From: Microbacterium maritypicum
Lineage (GTDB): Bacteria > Actinomycetota > Actinomycetes > Actinomycetales > Microbacteriaceae
NCBI RefSeq assembly: GCF_008868125.1
Contig: NZ_WAAQ01000002.1
Location: 62,001-126,000 of the forward strand
Direction: 5' to 3'
Length of the DNA: 64,000 bases
Part shown: piece by piece, positions 22,943 to 32,150 of the stretch
How the letters are laid out: each line of letters begins with the position of its first letter
Numbering within the stretch: position 1 is the stretch's first letter
The notes under the pieces: generated by a model
What the model saw: only the letters and a program-made list of their open reading frames with translations
Database searches by the model: none
What the model was told of the DNA's origin: nothing
Made by a program: the position numbers and the translations under genes

Positions 22943-25454
22943 CCGTGACGACGGCCTGACCTGCGTCGTCGGAGTCGGCGAGGTCGATCGTCGCGGTGAT
23001 GCCCCAGTCGTGATCGCCGGCGGGGTCGTCGAAGATCTGCCGCGCGCTCCAGGAGGTGGCGCCTTCGGTGAGGATCAGCAGCTTCGAGCTGCGGGCATCG
23101 GCACCGGTGAGGATCTCGTCGTGGTCGGCGAAATACCCGTCGAGGGAATCGGACCAGGCGTCGGCGCCGAAGCCCGGATCGAGCTCGGCCAGCGCGTCCA
23201 CGTCTTCCCTCGCGGCGAGCTGCACGCGGCGGAACAGCTCGTTGCGCACCAGGATGCGGAACGCGCGGATGTTGCTCGTGAGGCGCTTGGGCGCGGGCGG
23301 GACGATCGGCTCGTCGGGCGCGTGCGGATCGAAGCGCCCGTTGTCGACGCCGGCGATCAGCTCCTCCCACTCGTCGAGCAGGCTGGAGTCGACCTGTCGC
23401 ACGAGCTCGCCGAGCCATTCGATCAGGTCGCGCAGATCCTCGTTCTTGAACTCCTCCGGGATGGTCTGCGAGGCCGCCCGGTACGCGTCGGAAAGGTAGC
23501 GCAGCACCACGCCCTCGGAGCGCGCGATCTTGTAGTACGCGACATATTCCCCGAACGACATGGCGCGCTCGTACATGTCGCGCACGACCGACTTGGGGTG
23601 CAGCTCGAAGTCGCGGATCCAGGGCTGCGCCGCGCTGAAGGTCTCGAAGGCCGCGGTCAGCAGCTCGTCGAGCGGTTTCGGGTAGGTGATCTGCTCGAGC
23701 AGCTCCATGCGCTCGTCGTACTCGATGCCCTCGGCCTTCATCGCCGCGACCGCTTCGCCGCGGGCCTGGAACTCCTGCTGGCTCAGCACCGCGCGCGGAT
23801 CGTCGAGCGTCGACTCCACGATCGAGATCATGTCGAGCGCATACGAACCGGTACCAGTGCCGGCGGAGGGATCGGGGTCGAGCAGCTCGAAGGCGGCCAG
23901 GGCGAACGGCGACAGCGGCTGGTTGAGGGCGAAGTTCGGCTGCAGATCGACCGTGAGGCGGATGTCTCCCTCGGAGGTCTTCTCGACGATGCCCGATTCG
24001 CGGAGCGTGCGGTAGATGCCGATGGCCCTGATCGCGAGCTCGCGTTGACGCTTCCGCGGCTCGTGATTGTCGTATACCAGCGCACGCATATTCGCGAACA
24101 CATCGCCGCCACGGGCGATCACGTTGAGCATCATCGCGCTGGTGATCTGCATGTGCGAGGTCAAGGTCTCCGGCACGGCGTCGATGAGCTTGCGGAAGGA
24201 GGGCTCTCCCCACGACACGAACCCGTCCGGCGCCTTCTTGCGGACGATCTTGCGCTTCTTCTTCGGGTCGTCGCCGGCCTTCTTCACGGCCGCGACGTTC
24301 TCGCTCTCGTGCTCGGGCGCCTGTGCGACCACCGTGCCGGCGGTGTCGTAGCCCGCACGTCCTGCGCGGCCGGCGATCTGATGGAACTCGCGGGCATTCA
24401 GCTGCCGCATCCTGGTGCCGTCGAACTTCGTGAGCGCGGTGAGCAGCACGGTGCGGATCGGCACGTTGATGCCCACGCCGAGGGTGTCGGTGCCGCAGAT
24501 CACGCGCAGCAGTCCGCGCTGGGCGAGCTGCTCGACCAGTCGCCGGTACTTCGGCAGCATGCCGGCGTGGTGCACGCCGATCCCCGCGCGCAGGAAGCGG
24601 GAGAGGGTCTTGCCGAACGCGGTCGTGAAGCGGAACTCGGCGATCAGCGCCGCGATCTCGTCACGCTGCTCGCGGGTGGCGACCTTCGTGCTGGAGAGCG
24701 CCTGGGCCCGCTCCATCGCCGCGGCCTGAGAGAAGTGCACGACGTAGATCGGCGCCTGTCCCGTGCTCAGCAGGTCATCGATGGTCTCGTGGATCGGCGT
24801 CGTCTCATAGAAGAAGTGCAGGGGGACGGGACGCTCGACACCGGTCACGGTCGCCGTCTCGCGACCGGTGCGCCGGGTGAGGTCGGCCGCGAGCTCTGTC
24901 ACGTCGCCGAGAGTCGCCGACATCAGGATGAACTGGGCCTGCGGCAGCTCGAGCAGGGGCACCTGCCATGCCCAGCCGCGGTCGGGGTCGGCGTAGAAGT
25001 GGAACTCGTCCATCACGACCTGACCGACGTCGGCATCGGTGCCCTGGCGCAGCGAGAGGTTCGCGAGGATCTCCGCCGTGCAGCAGATGATCGGGGCATC
25101 GGCGTTCACGGAGGAGTCGCCCGTGACCATGCCGACGTTCTCCGCGCCGAACACGTCGACCAGCGCGAAGAACTTCTCGCTCACGAGCGCCTTGATCGGC
25201 GCGGTGTAGTAGCTGCGGCGTCCGGCGACGAGGGCGCTGAAGTGCGCGCCGATCGCGACGAGCGACTTCCCCGTGCCGGTGGGGGTCGAGAGGATCAGGT
25301 TGTTGCTGGAGACGATCTCGATGACCGCCTCGTCCTGCGCGGGGTAGAGGCTGATGCCGGTGGACTCCGCCCATTCGACGAACGCGAGGTAGACGGCATC
25401 CGGATCCGCGGCGTCCGGAACGAGGGCGGGATCGAGCCGCGGAGTGGAAGTCAT
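22920..25454 (-). CDS. DEAD/DEAH-box helicase, DUF3516 type
   Basis: An 844-residue superfamily 2 helicase. Motif I is TPTGTGKS, motif II DEFHFYAD, motif III SATLGD and motif VI QIAGRAGRAGYD, which places it near the Ski2/Mtr4 group. The 450-residue C-terminal part, with SWGEPSFRKLIDAVPE and IVESTLDDPRAVLSQQEFQAR, is typical of the DUF3516 family found in actinobacteria. The role is presumably RNA or DNA remodelling; no specific function is established. It is transcribed toward the peptide operon and divergently from the proline symporter gene, with a 151-base gap. Confidence 0.92.
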   Translation of the reverse strand: MTSTPRLDPALVPDAADPDAVYLAFVEWAESTGISLYPAQDEAVIEIVSSNNLILSTPTGTGKSLVAIGAHFSALVAGRRSYYTAPIKALVSEKFFALVDVFGAENVGMVTGDSSVNADAPIICCTAEILANLSLRQGTDADVGQVVMDEFHFYADPDRGWAWQVPLLELPQAQFILMSATLGDVTELAADLTRRTGRETATVTGVERPVPLHFFYETTPIHETIDDLLSTGQAPIYVVHFSQAAAMERAQALSSTKVATREQRDEIAALIAEFRFTTAFGKTLSRFLRAGIGVHHAGMLPKYRRLVEQLAQRGLLRVICGTDTLGVGINVPIRTVLLTALTKFDGTRMRQLNAREFHQIAGRAGRAGYDTAGTVVAQAPEHESENVAAVKKAGDDPKKKRKIVRKKAPDGFVSWGEPSFRKLIDAVPETLTSHMQITSAMMLNVIARGGDVFANMRALVYDNHEPRKRQRELAIRAIGIYRTLRESGIVEKTSEGDIRLTVDLQPNFALNQPLSPFALAAFELLDPDPSAGTGTGSYALDMISIVESTLDDPRAVLSQQEFQARGEAVAAMKAEGIEYDERMELLEQITYPKPLDELLTAAFETFSAAQPWIRDFELHPKSVVRDMYERAMSFGEYVAYYKIARSEGVVLRYLSDAYRAASQTIPEEFKNEDLRDLIEWLGELVRQVDSSLLDEWEELIAGVDNGRFDPHAPDEPIVPPAPKRLTSNIRAFRILVRNELFRRVQLAAREDVDALAELDPGFGADAWSDSLDGYFADHDEILTGADARSSKLLILTEGATSWSARQIFDDPAGDHDWGITATIDLADSDDAGQAVVTVTGVDRL

Positions 25455-25605
25455 GGTCCCTCGATCATCCCATCCGCCCGCGACGGTCGCGCCCGGGGCA
25501 TTCTGAGCCGGTATATTCGCGCGGCTTTCGTAGGTGGCCGCACGCTCCCCGTGGCATCATCGACGGACCACGGAGCGGTGACCGCACCGCCCAGGGGGGA
25601 CGACG

Positions 25606-27117
25606 ATGCCCGACCAGATCTTCACGTTCGCAGCACTCGCACTGTACTTCGCGGGGATGCTGCTCATCGGCTGGATCGCCTTCCGGCGAACCGGCGATCA
25701 CGAGGACTACATGCTCGGCGGTCGGAACCTCCCGCCGTGGGTGGCCGCGCTCAGTGCCGGCGCCTCCGACATGTCGGGCTGGCTCGTGATGGGTCTCCCG
25801 GGGGCGATCTACGTCTCCGGTCTCATCGAGGCGTGGATCGCGATCGGCCTCACGATCGGCGCCTACCTGAACTGGCTGCTCGTCGCGCCCCGTCTTCGCG
25901 CATACACGCAGGTGTCGCGCAACTCCATCACGGTGCCGAGCTTCTTCGAGAATCGGCTCCGCGACACGACGCGACTGCTCCGCGTGGTGTCCGGCGTCGT
26001 CATCCTCGTGTTCTTCACCCTCTACATCTCCTCGGGCATGGTGGCCGGTGGCGTCTTCTTCGAGAGCTCGTTCAACGGCGACTATCTCACCGGCATGCTG
26101 CTGGTGACAGGTGTCACCCTCGCGTACACGCTCTTCGGCGGGTTCCTCGGAGCGTCGCTGACCGACGTCGTGCAGGGACTCATGATGGTGATCGCGCTGA
26201 TCGTGATCCCCGTGGCGGCGATCGTCGCCATCGGTGGATTGGCCGAGACGGGCGCGCTGATCAACGAGGTCGCGCCGGACCACCTCTCGATGCTCCCAGG
26301 GACGGCCCTCACCGGCGGCACCGTCCTCGCCATCGTCTCCTCCCTCGCCTGGGGCCTCGGGTACTTCGGACAGCCGCACATCATCGTGAGGTTCATGGCT
26401 CTGCGCTCGCCGCAGGAGGCGAAGAGCGCCCGACGCATCGGCATCTCCTGGATGGTCGTCTCCCTCGGGGGCGCTGTGCTGTCGGGTCTCGTGGGCCTCG
26501 CCTACATCGCCAAGACGGGCATCGACCTCGCCAACCCCGAGACCGTCGTGCTTCTCATGTCGCAGACGCTGCTGCATCCGTTCGTCGCCGGCCTGGTGCT
26601 CGCGGCCGTGCTCGCCGCGATCATGAGCACGATCTCCAGCCAGCTGATCGTCTGCTCCTCGGCGCTCGTCGAAGACCTGTACGGCGTGTTCCGGCGCACG
26701 CCGCCCTCGCAGAAGACCCTCATGCTGATGGGGCGACTCGGGGTCCTCGGCGTCGCGATCATCGCGGCGGTGCTGGCGATCACGCCGAACGACACGATCC
26801 TCGGACTCGTGTCGTTCGCGTGGGCGGGATTCGGCGCCGCATTCGGGCCCGTCATCCTGCTCAGCCTCTACTGGCGCAAGCTCACCAACTGGGGTGCGCT
26901 GGCAGGCATGTTCGTCGGTGCCGCGACGGTGTTCATCTGGAAGGCGCTCGACACCGGGCTCTACGAACTGCTTCCCGCCTTCGTGTTCGCCCTGATCGCG
27001 GCGGTCGGTGTGAGCCTGGTCACCTACCGGCACGACGATGAGATCCAGCAGGAGTTCACCGACACCGGCGTCATGCTGGCGCTGCCCCGCCCGCAGGCCG
27101 TCGGCGACACCCCGTAG
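25606..27117 (+). CDS. putP: Sodium/proline symporter
   Basis: A 503-residue, 12-13 helix solute:sodium symporter. The PutP-type sequence is clear: YFAGMLLIGWIAFRRT, GGRNLPPWVAALSAGASDMSGW (Na+ and proline site of helix II), GLGYFGQPHIIVRFMA and IMSTISSQLIVCSSALVEDLY. It imports proline with Na+ for nutrition or osmoprotection. The gene has its own promoter region, with an AT-rich TATATTC near 25511, and a GGGGGGA-type ribosome-binding segment before the ATG. It is convergent with the purine phosphorylase gene. Confidence 0.93.
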   Translation: MPDQIFTFAALALYFAGMLLIGWIAFRRTGDHEDYMLGGRNLPPWVAALSAGASDMSGWLVMGLPGAIYVSGLIEAWIAIGLTIGAYLNWLLVAPRLRAYTQVSRNSITVPSFFENRLRDTTRLLRVVSGVVILVFFTLYISSGMVAGGVFFESSFNGDYLTGMLLVTGVTLAYTLFGGFLGASLTDVVQGLMMVIALIVIPVAAIVAIGGLAETGALINEVAPDHLSMLPGTALTGGTVLAIVSSLAWGLGYFGQPHIIVRFMALRSPQEAKSARRIGISWMVVSLGGAVLSGLVGLAYIAKTGIDLANPETVVLLMSQTLLHPFVAGLVLAAVLAAIMSTISSQLIVCSSALVEDLYGVFRRTPPSQKTLMLMGRLGVLGVAIIAAVLAITPNDTILGLVSFAWAGFGAAFGPVILLSLYWRKLTNWGALAGMFVGAATVFIWKALDTGLYELLPAFVFALIAAVGVSLVTYRHDDEIQQEFTDTGVMLALPRPQAVGDTP

Positions 27118-27146
27118 CTTCCGTGCGGGGGCGGCGGCCCGCCGAG

Positions 27147-27857
27147 CTACGCGGTCGCGGCGCGCAGGGCGATGCGGATCATGTCGCCGAAGGTCTGCTC
27201 GCGCTCCTGCGCGGTGGTCTCCTCGCCGGTGACGATGTGGTCGCTGACCGTGCAGATCGCGAGAGCCCGCCTGCCGTAGTACGCCGCGAGCGTGTAGAGG
27301 CCGGCGGCCTCCATCTCGACGCCCAGGATGCCGTGCTGCACGAACGGCTCCGTGAGCTCGGGGCGGGTGCTGTAGAACTGGTCGCTCGAGAACAGCTGAC
27401 CCACGTGCACGGCCGATTCCAGGGGCTCGGTCTCACTCGCCTCGACCGCGGCGCGCAGCAGCGAGAAGTCGGCGACGGGTGCGAAGTCGAGGCCATGGAA
27501 GCGCACCCGGTTGATGCCGGAGTCCGTGCTGGCGCCGTTCGCGATGATGATGTCGCGGATCTTCACCTTCTCGGTCAGTGCGCCGCACGAGCCGACGCGA
27601 ACGATCGTCTGCACCCCATAGGCGTCGAACAGCTCGTTCGCGTAGATCGCCATCGACGGCTGTCCCATGCCGGAGCCCTGCACCGAGACGCGGTGCCCCT
27701 CCCAGGTACCTGTGAAGCCCAGCATGCCCCGCGTCTGGGAGTACAGCTCGGCATCGTCGAGGAAGGTCTCGGCGATCCACTTCGCCCGCAGCGGGTCGCC
27801 GGGGAACAGGACGATGGGGGCGATCTGACCGGGTTCTGCGGCGATGTGGGTGCTCAT
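27147..27857 (-). CDS. deoD: Purine nucleoside phosphorylase, DeoD type
   Basis: A 236-residue hexameric-type phosphorylase: VLFPGDPLRAKWIAE (phosphate site with Gly-Asp-Pro-Arg), SGMGQPSM, RVGSCGAL (Arg 87-type phosphate ligand), VEMEAAGLY (ribose site) and a late ICTVSDHI with the catalytic Asp. It cleaves purine (deoxy)nucleosides with phosphate in the salvage pathway. The full length matches E. coli DeoD. The start ATG at 27857 gives the standard MSTHIAAEPG beginning. It is the last of a run of minus-strand genes, 19 bases after the roadblock gene, and may be cotranscribed with them. Confidence 0.93.
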   Translation of the reverse strand: MSTHIAAEPGQIAPIVLFPGDPLRAKWIAETFLDDAELYSQTRGMLGFTGTWEGHRVSVQGSGMGQPSMAIYANELFDAYGVQTIVRVGSCGALTEKVKIRDIIIANGASTDSGINRVRFHGLDFAPVADFSLLRAAVEASETEPLESAVHVGQLFSSDQFYSTRPELTEPFVQHGILGVEMEAAGLYTLAAYYGRRALAICTVSDHIVTGEETTAQEREQTFGDMIRIALRAATA

Positions 27858-27876
27858 GGCCTCAGCGTAGTCAGCC

Positions 27877-28395
27877 TCATCCCGGTGCACCCGCGAGCCC
27901 GAGCGCGGTGATGAGCTCGTAGGCGGCCGAACGGGCCTGCACGATGACGGTCCCCACCTGCACCCCCTTCGCCGACACCGACAGGAGCAGCTGGCCGTAG
28001 GGGGCGAGGATGAAGCTGAGCAGCGACAGCTGACTCTGCCCGATCGACACCGAGACCACGGCGGAAAGGCTCGGTTCCGTTCCCTGCGAGATGATCTCGG
28101 CCTCGGCCCTGGCGACGGCGAACAGCGAGCCGTTCATGGCGGCCAGGCGGTCGCCGGTCTCCCCGAGGGTGCCGACCGACGCGATGTGCAGGCCGTCGGC
28201 GGTCGAGAGGACCGCCGTCGTCAGCTCGGGGAATCGCTCCTCGAGGTGACGCAGCCGGGTGAGCGCCGCCTGGCTCACCACGCCGGACCAGAGCGCCCAG
28301 TTCGCGGCGAGGTCCGGATGCATGAGCACGGCGTCCTGCGCCGATGCCGGTTCTGTCGTCGGAGCGGGGCCATCCGCTCGAGTGGAGGCGTTCAT
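27877..28395 (-). CDS. Roadblock/LC7-domain protein B
   Basis: A 172-residue protein with a disordered Ala/Pro start (about 35 residues) and a roadblock/LC7 fold of about 120 residues: LTTAVLSTADGLHIASVG, LAAMNGSLFAVARAEAEII and a beta hairpin VVSVSIGQSQLSLLSFIL. Roadblock proteins such as MglB and CvnB bind and regulate small GTPases. This is the third gene of a roadblock-GTPase-roadblock operon with four-base overlaps, so it probably acts on the GTPase encoded directly before it. Confidence 0.85.
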   Translation of the reverse strand: MNASTRADGPAPTTEPASAQDAVLMHPDLAANWALWSGVVSQAALTRLRHLEERFPELTTAVLSTADGLHIASVGTLGETGDRLAAMNGSLFAVARAEAEIISQGTEPSLSAVVSVSIGQSQLSLLSFILAPYGQLLLSVSAKGVQVGTVIVQARSAAYELITALGLAGAPG

Positions 28396-29042
28396 GACTC
28401 CTCTTCCGGGAGGTCCAGTGCCGCGCAGGCCGCCCGCATGACGCTCTCGCGGTCGCGGGCGTCCGTCGCGAGAACACGCGTGGGCGGTATGCCGTATCGC
28501 TCCAGGCTCTCGGTGAGCGCGGCGCGCACGGTGTCGATCGCGTCGTCGGTGCAACGGGTCACGGCGATCGCCAGCCGATGGTGGTCGCCGGCGAAGCGCG
28601 GCAGCCAGTCGTCGGCGTCGTCGGCGATGCTCTCGCTGTCGGCGCGCAACCACAGCAGGATGCGCGTGTCGGACGAGGAGGAGCTCTGCCGTGCGTGGGC
28701 GAAGCGGTCCTGTCCGGGGAACCCGATGAGGGCCACCGAGATCTCGTCCGTGGGCTTCCAGGCTCCGTAGTCGAGTCCGACCGTGGTGGTCTTCTTTCCT
28801 GCGTCGCCGTACTCCGCGGAGCCCGCCGAGATGGGAACGTCGGTGTCCACGGGGGCGACGTCGCTCAGTGCGCGCACCGCTGTGGTCTTGCCGGCGCCGA
28901 CCGGCCCGGCGAAGACGAGCCGCAAGCGCGTCGGCAGGCTCACGCGTCGCCAGCGCGCGCGCCTCGTCGGTAGATCCGACAGGGCTGCGCGCACCCACGA
29001 CTCGCTCCCGGGGCTGTCGGCTCCGACGGCCCCGCCGCTCAA
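28392..29042 (-). CDS. MglA/Cvn-type small GTPase-like protein
   Basis: A 216-residue P-loop protein. Walker A is GPVGAGKTT, the switch I region is KKTTTVGLDYG, and switch II is GFPGQDRF, with the PGQ of MglA/CvnD-type proteins in place of DxxG. The base-recognition NKxD motif is replaced by TRCTD, so guanine specificity is uncertain. It resembles the GTP-binding proteins encoded in Streptomyces conservons. Both neighbours encode roadblock proteins with four-base overlaps. Expected role: a nucleotide-dependent switch in polarity, motility or membrane signalling. The conservon histidine kinase and DUF742 genes are absent here. Confidence 0.82.
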   Translation of the reverse strand: MSGGAVGADSPGSESWVRAALSDLPTRRARWRRVSLPTRLRLVFAGPVGAGKTTAVRALSDVAPVDTDVPISAGSAEYGDAGKKTTTVGLDYGAWKPTDEISVALIGFPGQDRFAHARQSSSSSDTRILLWLRADSESIADDADDWLPRFAGDHHRLAIAVTRCTDDAIDTVRAALTESLERYGIPPTRVLATDARDRESVMRAACAALDLPEEES

Positions 29043-29410
29043 GCGTTCAAGGCCGCCACGTGGCGGTTCACGGCGGAGCGGAGGAGGGCGAGGTTCGTCG
29101 CCTGGCAGTCGGCTGCGAGGTAGATGAAGGTATCGCCCTCGATCATCTTGATCAGGTGCAGCTGGGTGTCGAGCGTCAGCAGCATGTCTTCGAGGGTGGC
29201 CTCGAGGCGGAGAGCGTCGATCGTCTTCCGCTTGTTCTTGACCATCTCGCTGTTGTACGCACTGGCGACGTCGAGGTCGAAGTCCGGTCGGACCGAGTGC
29301 GAAGCGAGCGGCAGGCCCGACTCGACGTCGACGACGGATGCGCCGATGAAGCCGTTGATGTCGCTCGCGATGTCGGCGATGAGTGCGTTCAGTTGATCTT
29401 GCGTAGCCAT
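29039..29410 (-). CDS. Roadblock/LC7-domain protein A
   Basis: A 123-residue roadblock protein, essentially one domain: ALIADIASDINGFIGASVVDVESGLPLASHS, an inner helix with SAYNSEMVKNKRKTIDAL, and DTFIYLAADCQATNLALLRSAV. This fits the MglB/CvnB regulator family. It is the first gene of the operon; the start ATG at 29410 was chosen because the domain begins there. Its stop overlaps the start of the GTPase gene. It differs clearly from the second roadblock protein in length and sequence, so the GTPase may have two unequal regulators. Confidence 0.85.
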   Translation of the reverse strand: MATQDQLNALIADIASDINGFIGASVVDVESGLPLASHSVRPDFDLDVASAYNSEMVKNKRKTIDALRLEATLEDMLLTLDTQLHLIKMIEGDTFIYLAADCQATNLALLRSAVNRHVAALNA

Positions 29411-29492
29411 GATGATGCGTCCCCAGTTCCGCTCGCAGGTACCGGCGACCGCACCTTGCGATCGCCCCCAGTGCACATGCGAGTGGATAAAG

Positions 29493-29504
29493 TGTATAAC
29501 GTTA
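29493..29504 (-). promoter_or_regulatory. Promoter region of roadblock-GTPase operon
   Basis: An AT-rich island contains TGTATA (29493-29498), which read on the minus strand is the -10-like TATACA, overlapping the palindrome TAACGTTA (29497-29504). It lies about 85 bases before the first start codon and is the only AT-rich segment in the leader. Confidence 0.35.
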
Positions 29505-29564
29505 CCGACTGTGCGAGGCGACACGTTGCGGACACGCCAGGTCCGAGGCTCTTCCCTCCGGCGC

Positions 29565-30233
29565 TCAGCCCTCGCGGCGCCGGACGATCTCGCCGATCCA
29601 GAGCGGCGCGAACGGCGAGGTGCACCCGGGTGCGGTCGGGTAGTCGGCGAGTACCTGCAGGCGCTCGCCGATCTCCAGCGCTCGTGCGCGGTGCTCCGGA
29701 TGGAAGATGCCGATGGTGGCGAGGGTCTCGTTCATCGCCCACTGCAGCCGTGCGGGCGCATCCTTCATGTCCCGCTCGATCAGGTCGAGCAGGTGCGGCA
29801 GGTCCAGACCGTCGGAGTCTTTCGTCACGCGCACGGTCGTGAGAGACCAGGCCGCGGCGGCCACGGTCGGGTCGGCGTCGTCGAACCAGCGCAGCCGCAG
29901 CTCCTCGGCGAGCGGCGTCTTCTTGGCGACGTAGTTGACGAACCAGTCGTTGACCTTGGGCGGGCGCGTCTCGCGCAGCATGGCGTCGAGCTCGTCGGCG
30001 GTGAAGTCGCGCGGGCGGCAGATCAGCAGAGCCAGCAGTCGCGCGGGCGTCTCGCCGGTGGCCCACAGCTCCTGCGCGAGGGGCTGGTCGGTCTTGATCC
30101 GCTTCGCCAGTGCGCGCATCCGGCTGAGGTTGATGCCGTGGTCGTCGCCGCGCTTCTCGTTGGCGGAGCGCATCTTCGGGTCTTCCAGAGCGGCGAGTTC
30201 CCCGAGGGCTTCCGCGACGGTCATGTCGGACAT
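29565..30233 (-). CDS. DNA alkylation repair (AlkD-like) HEAT-repeat protein
   Basis: A 222-residue all-helical protein of the AlkD/ALK family. Helical HEAT-like repeats include LSRMRALAKRIKTDQPLAQELWATGETPARLLALLICRP-type spacing and the segment WFVNYVAKKTPLAEELRLRW, followed by AAAAWSLTTVRV. True AlkD excises 3-methyladenine with an Asp and aromatic residues; several Trp are present but I cannot confirm the active site. A second ATG three codons in (30224) is better placed relative to GGAGG. It is a monocistronic gene between the roadblock and FUSC genes. Confidence 0.7.
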   Translation of the reverse strand: MSDMTVAEALGELAALEDPKMRSANEKRGDDHGINLSRMRALAKRIKTDQPLAQELWATGETPARLLALLICRPRDFTADELDAMLRETRPPKVNDWFVNYVAKKTPLAEELRLRWFDDADPTVAAAAWSLTTVRVTKDSDGLDLPHLLDLIERDMKDAPARLQWAMNETLATIGIFHPEHRARALEIGERLQVLADYPTAPGCTSPFAPLWIGEIVRRREG

Positions 30234-30252
30234 GCCTCCAGGGTAAGCGGGG

Positions 30253-31299
30253 TCAGTCCTCGTCGAGCAGCTCTCCCCTGATCCGGCGCAGATCTTCCAT
30301 GAGCGAGCCGATCAGGATCCAGTGCTGTGACGAGGGCGGACGGATCACGAGGGGAGCGGTGAGCGCGGGGATCGCCGAGGTCATGGTGTCGGGCTCCGGC
30401 GAGGCATCGGCGATCTGCACCGCCAAGCGCACATCGTGCCCGGCTCGCCGCAGCTGCTCGGCGATCGCGGCGACGGCGGGTTCCTCACCGATCTCATCGT
30501 CGTAGTGGTCGAAGTAGGCGCGGGTCATGCCGATCGTCTGGGTCACGATAGGGGAGAGCCGGTCGAGCAGCGCACGCATCTCCCTCAGATCGGCTCGGTG
30601 GGTCGAGCGGCGCGGGTTCAGGGTGAGCGACTCCTCCCCGGCGGCGATCGATGCCTCTGCGGCCTCCTTCATCGGCCGTAGCAGCCGCACCTCCAGCATC
30701 AGCTCCTGCAGCCTCGCAGGCGTCTGCGGCTCGGGCAGCGCGTCGGCCAGGCGGTCGAGGCTGGCGGCGAGCTCGCGGCCGAGCAGTCCCACATCTCGGC
30801 GAGCCGGTGCCACCAGAACCGGAGGCACGATCAGGGCGTTCACCACGATGCCGATCGCGACCCCGATCAGCGTCTCCACGATGCGTGCGAACGCGTACTC
30901 GGGACTCGACGACCCCAGCGCCAGCACCAGCATCGCCGAGATCGCCACCTGGTTGCCCGTGCCCGGCGAGGCTCGGAAGATCCACGCCACCAGCATCGCC
31001 ACGACGATCGCCAGCAGCACGATCCAGCTCGGCGAGCCGAACAGCAGTCCCAGTCCGACGGCGATCACGACACCGGCGATCACTCCGATGCTGCGCTCGA
31101 GCGCCTTCGACAGCGACTGGTTCACGCTGGGCTGCACCACCAGCAGCGCGGCGATCGCGGCGAAGACCGGCAGCTGCGCGGGGAACACCCATCCGGCGAT
31201 CAGCCACGCGGCGATCGTCGCCGCGGCCGACTTCACGACCTGCAGCAGCGGGGAGCGCTGGGAGGCGCGGATCGCGGCGGGGATGCGCATGCCCTCCAC
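30253..31299 (-). CDS. FUSC-family membrane protein
   Basis: A 348-residue protein with five or six transmembrane helices at about 20-160 (VVKSAAATIAAWLIAGWVF, ALLVVQPSVNQSL, VIAVGLGLLFGSP and GNQVAISAMLVLALG) and then a cytosolic helical half. This matches the FUSC/aromatic-acid exporter-like family (AaeB, YccS), whose members move aromatic acids or similar compounds. GTG at 31299 and ATG at 31290 are both possible starts; neither has a well-spaced ribosome-binding site. It is divergent from the TetR gene. Confidence 0.8.
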   Translation of the reverse strand: MEGMRIPAAIRASQRSPLLQVVKSAAATIAAWLIAGWVFPAQLPVFAAIAALLVVQPSVNQSLSKALERSIGVIAGVVIAVGLGLLFGSPSWIVLLAIVVAMLVAWIFRASPGTGNQVAISAMLVLALGSSSPEYAFARIVETLIGVAIGIVVNALIVPPVLVAPARRDVGLLGRELAASLDRLADALPEPQTPARLQELMLEVRLLRPMKEAAEASIAAGEESLTLNPRRSTHRADLREMRALLDRLSPIVTQTIGMTRAYFDHYDDEIGEEPAVAAIAEQLRRAGHDVRLAVQIADASPEPDTMTSAIPALTAPLVIRPPSSQHWILIGSLMEDLRRIRGELLDED

Positions 31300-31362
31300 G
31301 GTAGTCGTGACGTCCTGTGCCCGTGGCTCTTGCGTCGCAGGGAGATGCGGGGTTACGCTCTG

Positions 31363-31382
31363 CCTAACTAATAGTCGTTAGG
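31363..31382. promoter_or_regulatory. Inverted repeat operator at the TetR gene start
   Basis: CCTAAC (31363-31368) and GTTAGG (31377-31382) are exact complements around an eight-base centre, with two further matches inside. The repeat ends three bases before the regulator ATG and covers the divergent FUSC promoter, so autorepression is likely. Confidence 0.55.
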
Positions 31383-31385
31383 TAG

Positions 31386-31967
31386 ATGATGACCAGAGCA
31401 ACGATCCTCGCGGAGGCCCGCACGATCTTCGCGCGTCAGGGGTACGCCGAGACGAGCCTGCGCGAGATCGCCGAGGCCGTCGGGATCAAGACGCCCTCCC
31501 TCTACGCGCACTTCCCCAGCAAGGAGGCGCTGTACGCCGAGGTGTACGCCGGGGTCTCGGTCGATCACACCGCGTTCTTCGACGAGCTCCTCAGGAACAG
31601 CTCCGAGTTGGAGCCGCTCGCGCGCCTGCACCACATCCTCGGGGGCATCGAGGCGTACTACCGCGACCGACCCGACCTCGCGGAGTTCAGCCTCAGGGCC
31701 GCTGTCACCGAGTACGGTCCCGGTGGCGAGCAGCTGCGACAGATCTTCCTCGATTCGGAGTCGACCCTCGCGGCCGCCGTGCGCCAGACCTATGAAGACG
31801 GTGTCGCGGCAGGCACCTTCACCGCCGGTGACGCCGACGGCTTCACGGCTCTGGTGTTCGTGGTCATGGACGGCCTCTTCCTCCAGCTCACCCACTACAC
31901 GCCCGAGATCTACCGCGAGCGCTTCGATCAAGCCTGGCGACACCTCTCCACGATCCTGTCCCGATGA
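31386..31967 (+). CDS. TetR-family regulator
   Basis: A 193-residue protein with the TetR helix-turn-helix at residues about 5-50 (ILAEARTIFARQGYAETSLREIAEAVGIKTPSLYAHFPSKEALY). A C-terminal ligand domain includes YYRDRPDLAEFSLRAAV. It probably controls itself, the FUSC gene or the permease/hydantoinase genes that follow on the same strand. The inverted repeat that touches its start codon is the likely site. The ligand is unknown; the neighbours suggest a pyrimidine- or hydantoin-type compound. Confidence 0.9.
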   Translation: MMTRATILAEARTIFARQGYAETSLREIAEAVGIKTPSLYAHFPSKEALYAEVYAGVSVDHTAFFDELLRNSSELEPLARLHHILGGIEAYYRDRPDLAEFSLRAAVTEYGPGGEQLRQIFLDSESTLAAAVRQTYEDGVAAGTFTAGDADGFTALVFVVMDGLFLQLTHYTPEIYRERFDQAWRHLSTILSR

Positions 31968-32150
31968 ATCCCGCCGCACCGATGCGGCGGACACCATCAC
32001 CCCTCGCCGGCACGGAGCCACGAACTCCGACCCGGCATCGCACGACCCGGCCGCACAGACAGGCCGCCCCCGACCCGCCCTGCGAGTCGTCCGCATTCCG
32101 GGAACCCGAATCCCCGCCGACGACTCGCAGGGCCACTTCTCAAGGAAAAG

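Noticed and set aside
22179..27041. Very long open frame (over 1600 codons) on the plus strand
   Set aside because: It runs through the exporter, antisense to the helicase and out of frame with putP. Its composition (Arg/Ala/Pro/Gly-rich) is that of a shadow frame in GC-rich DNA.
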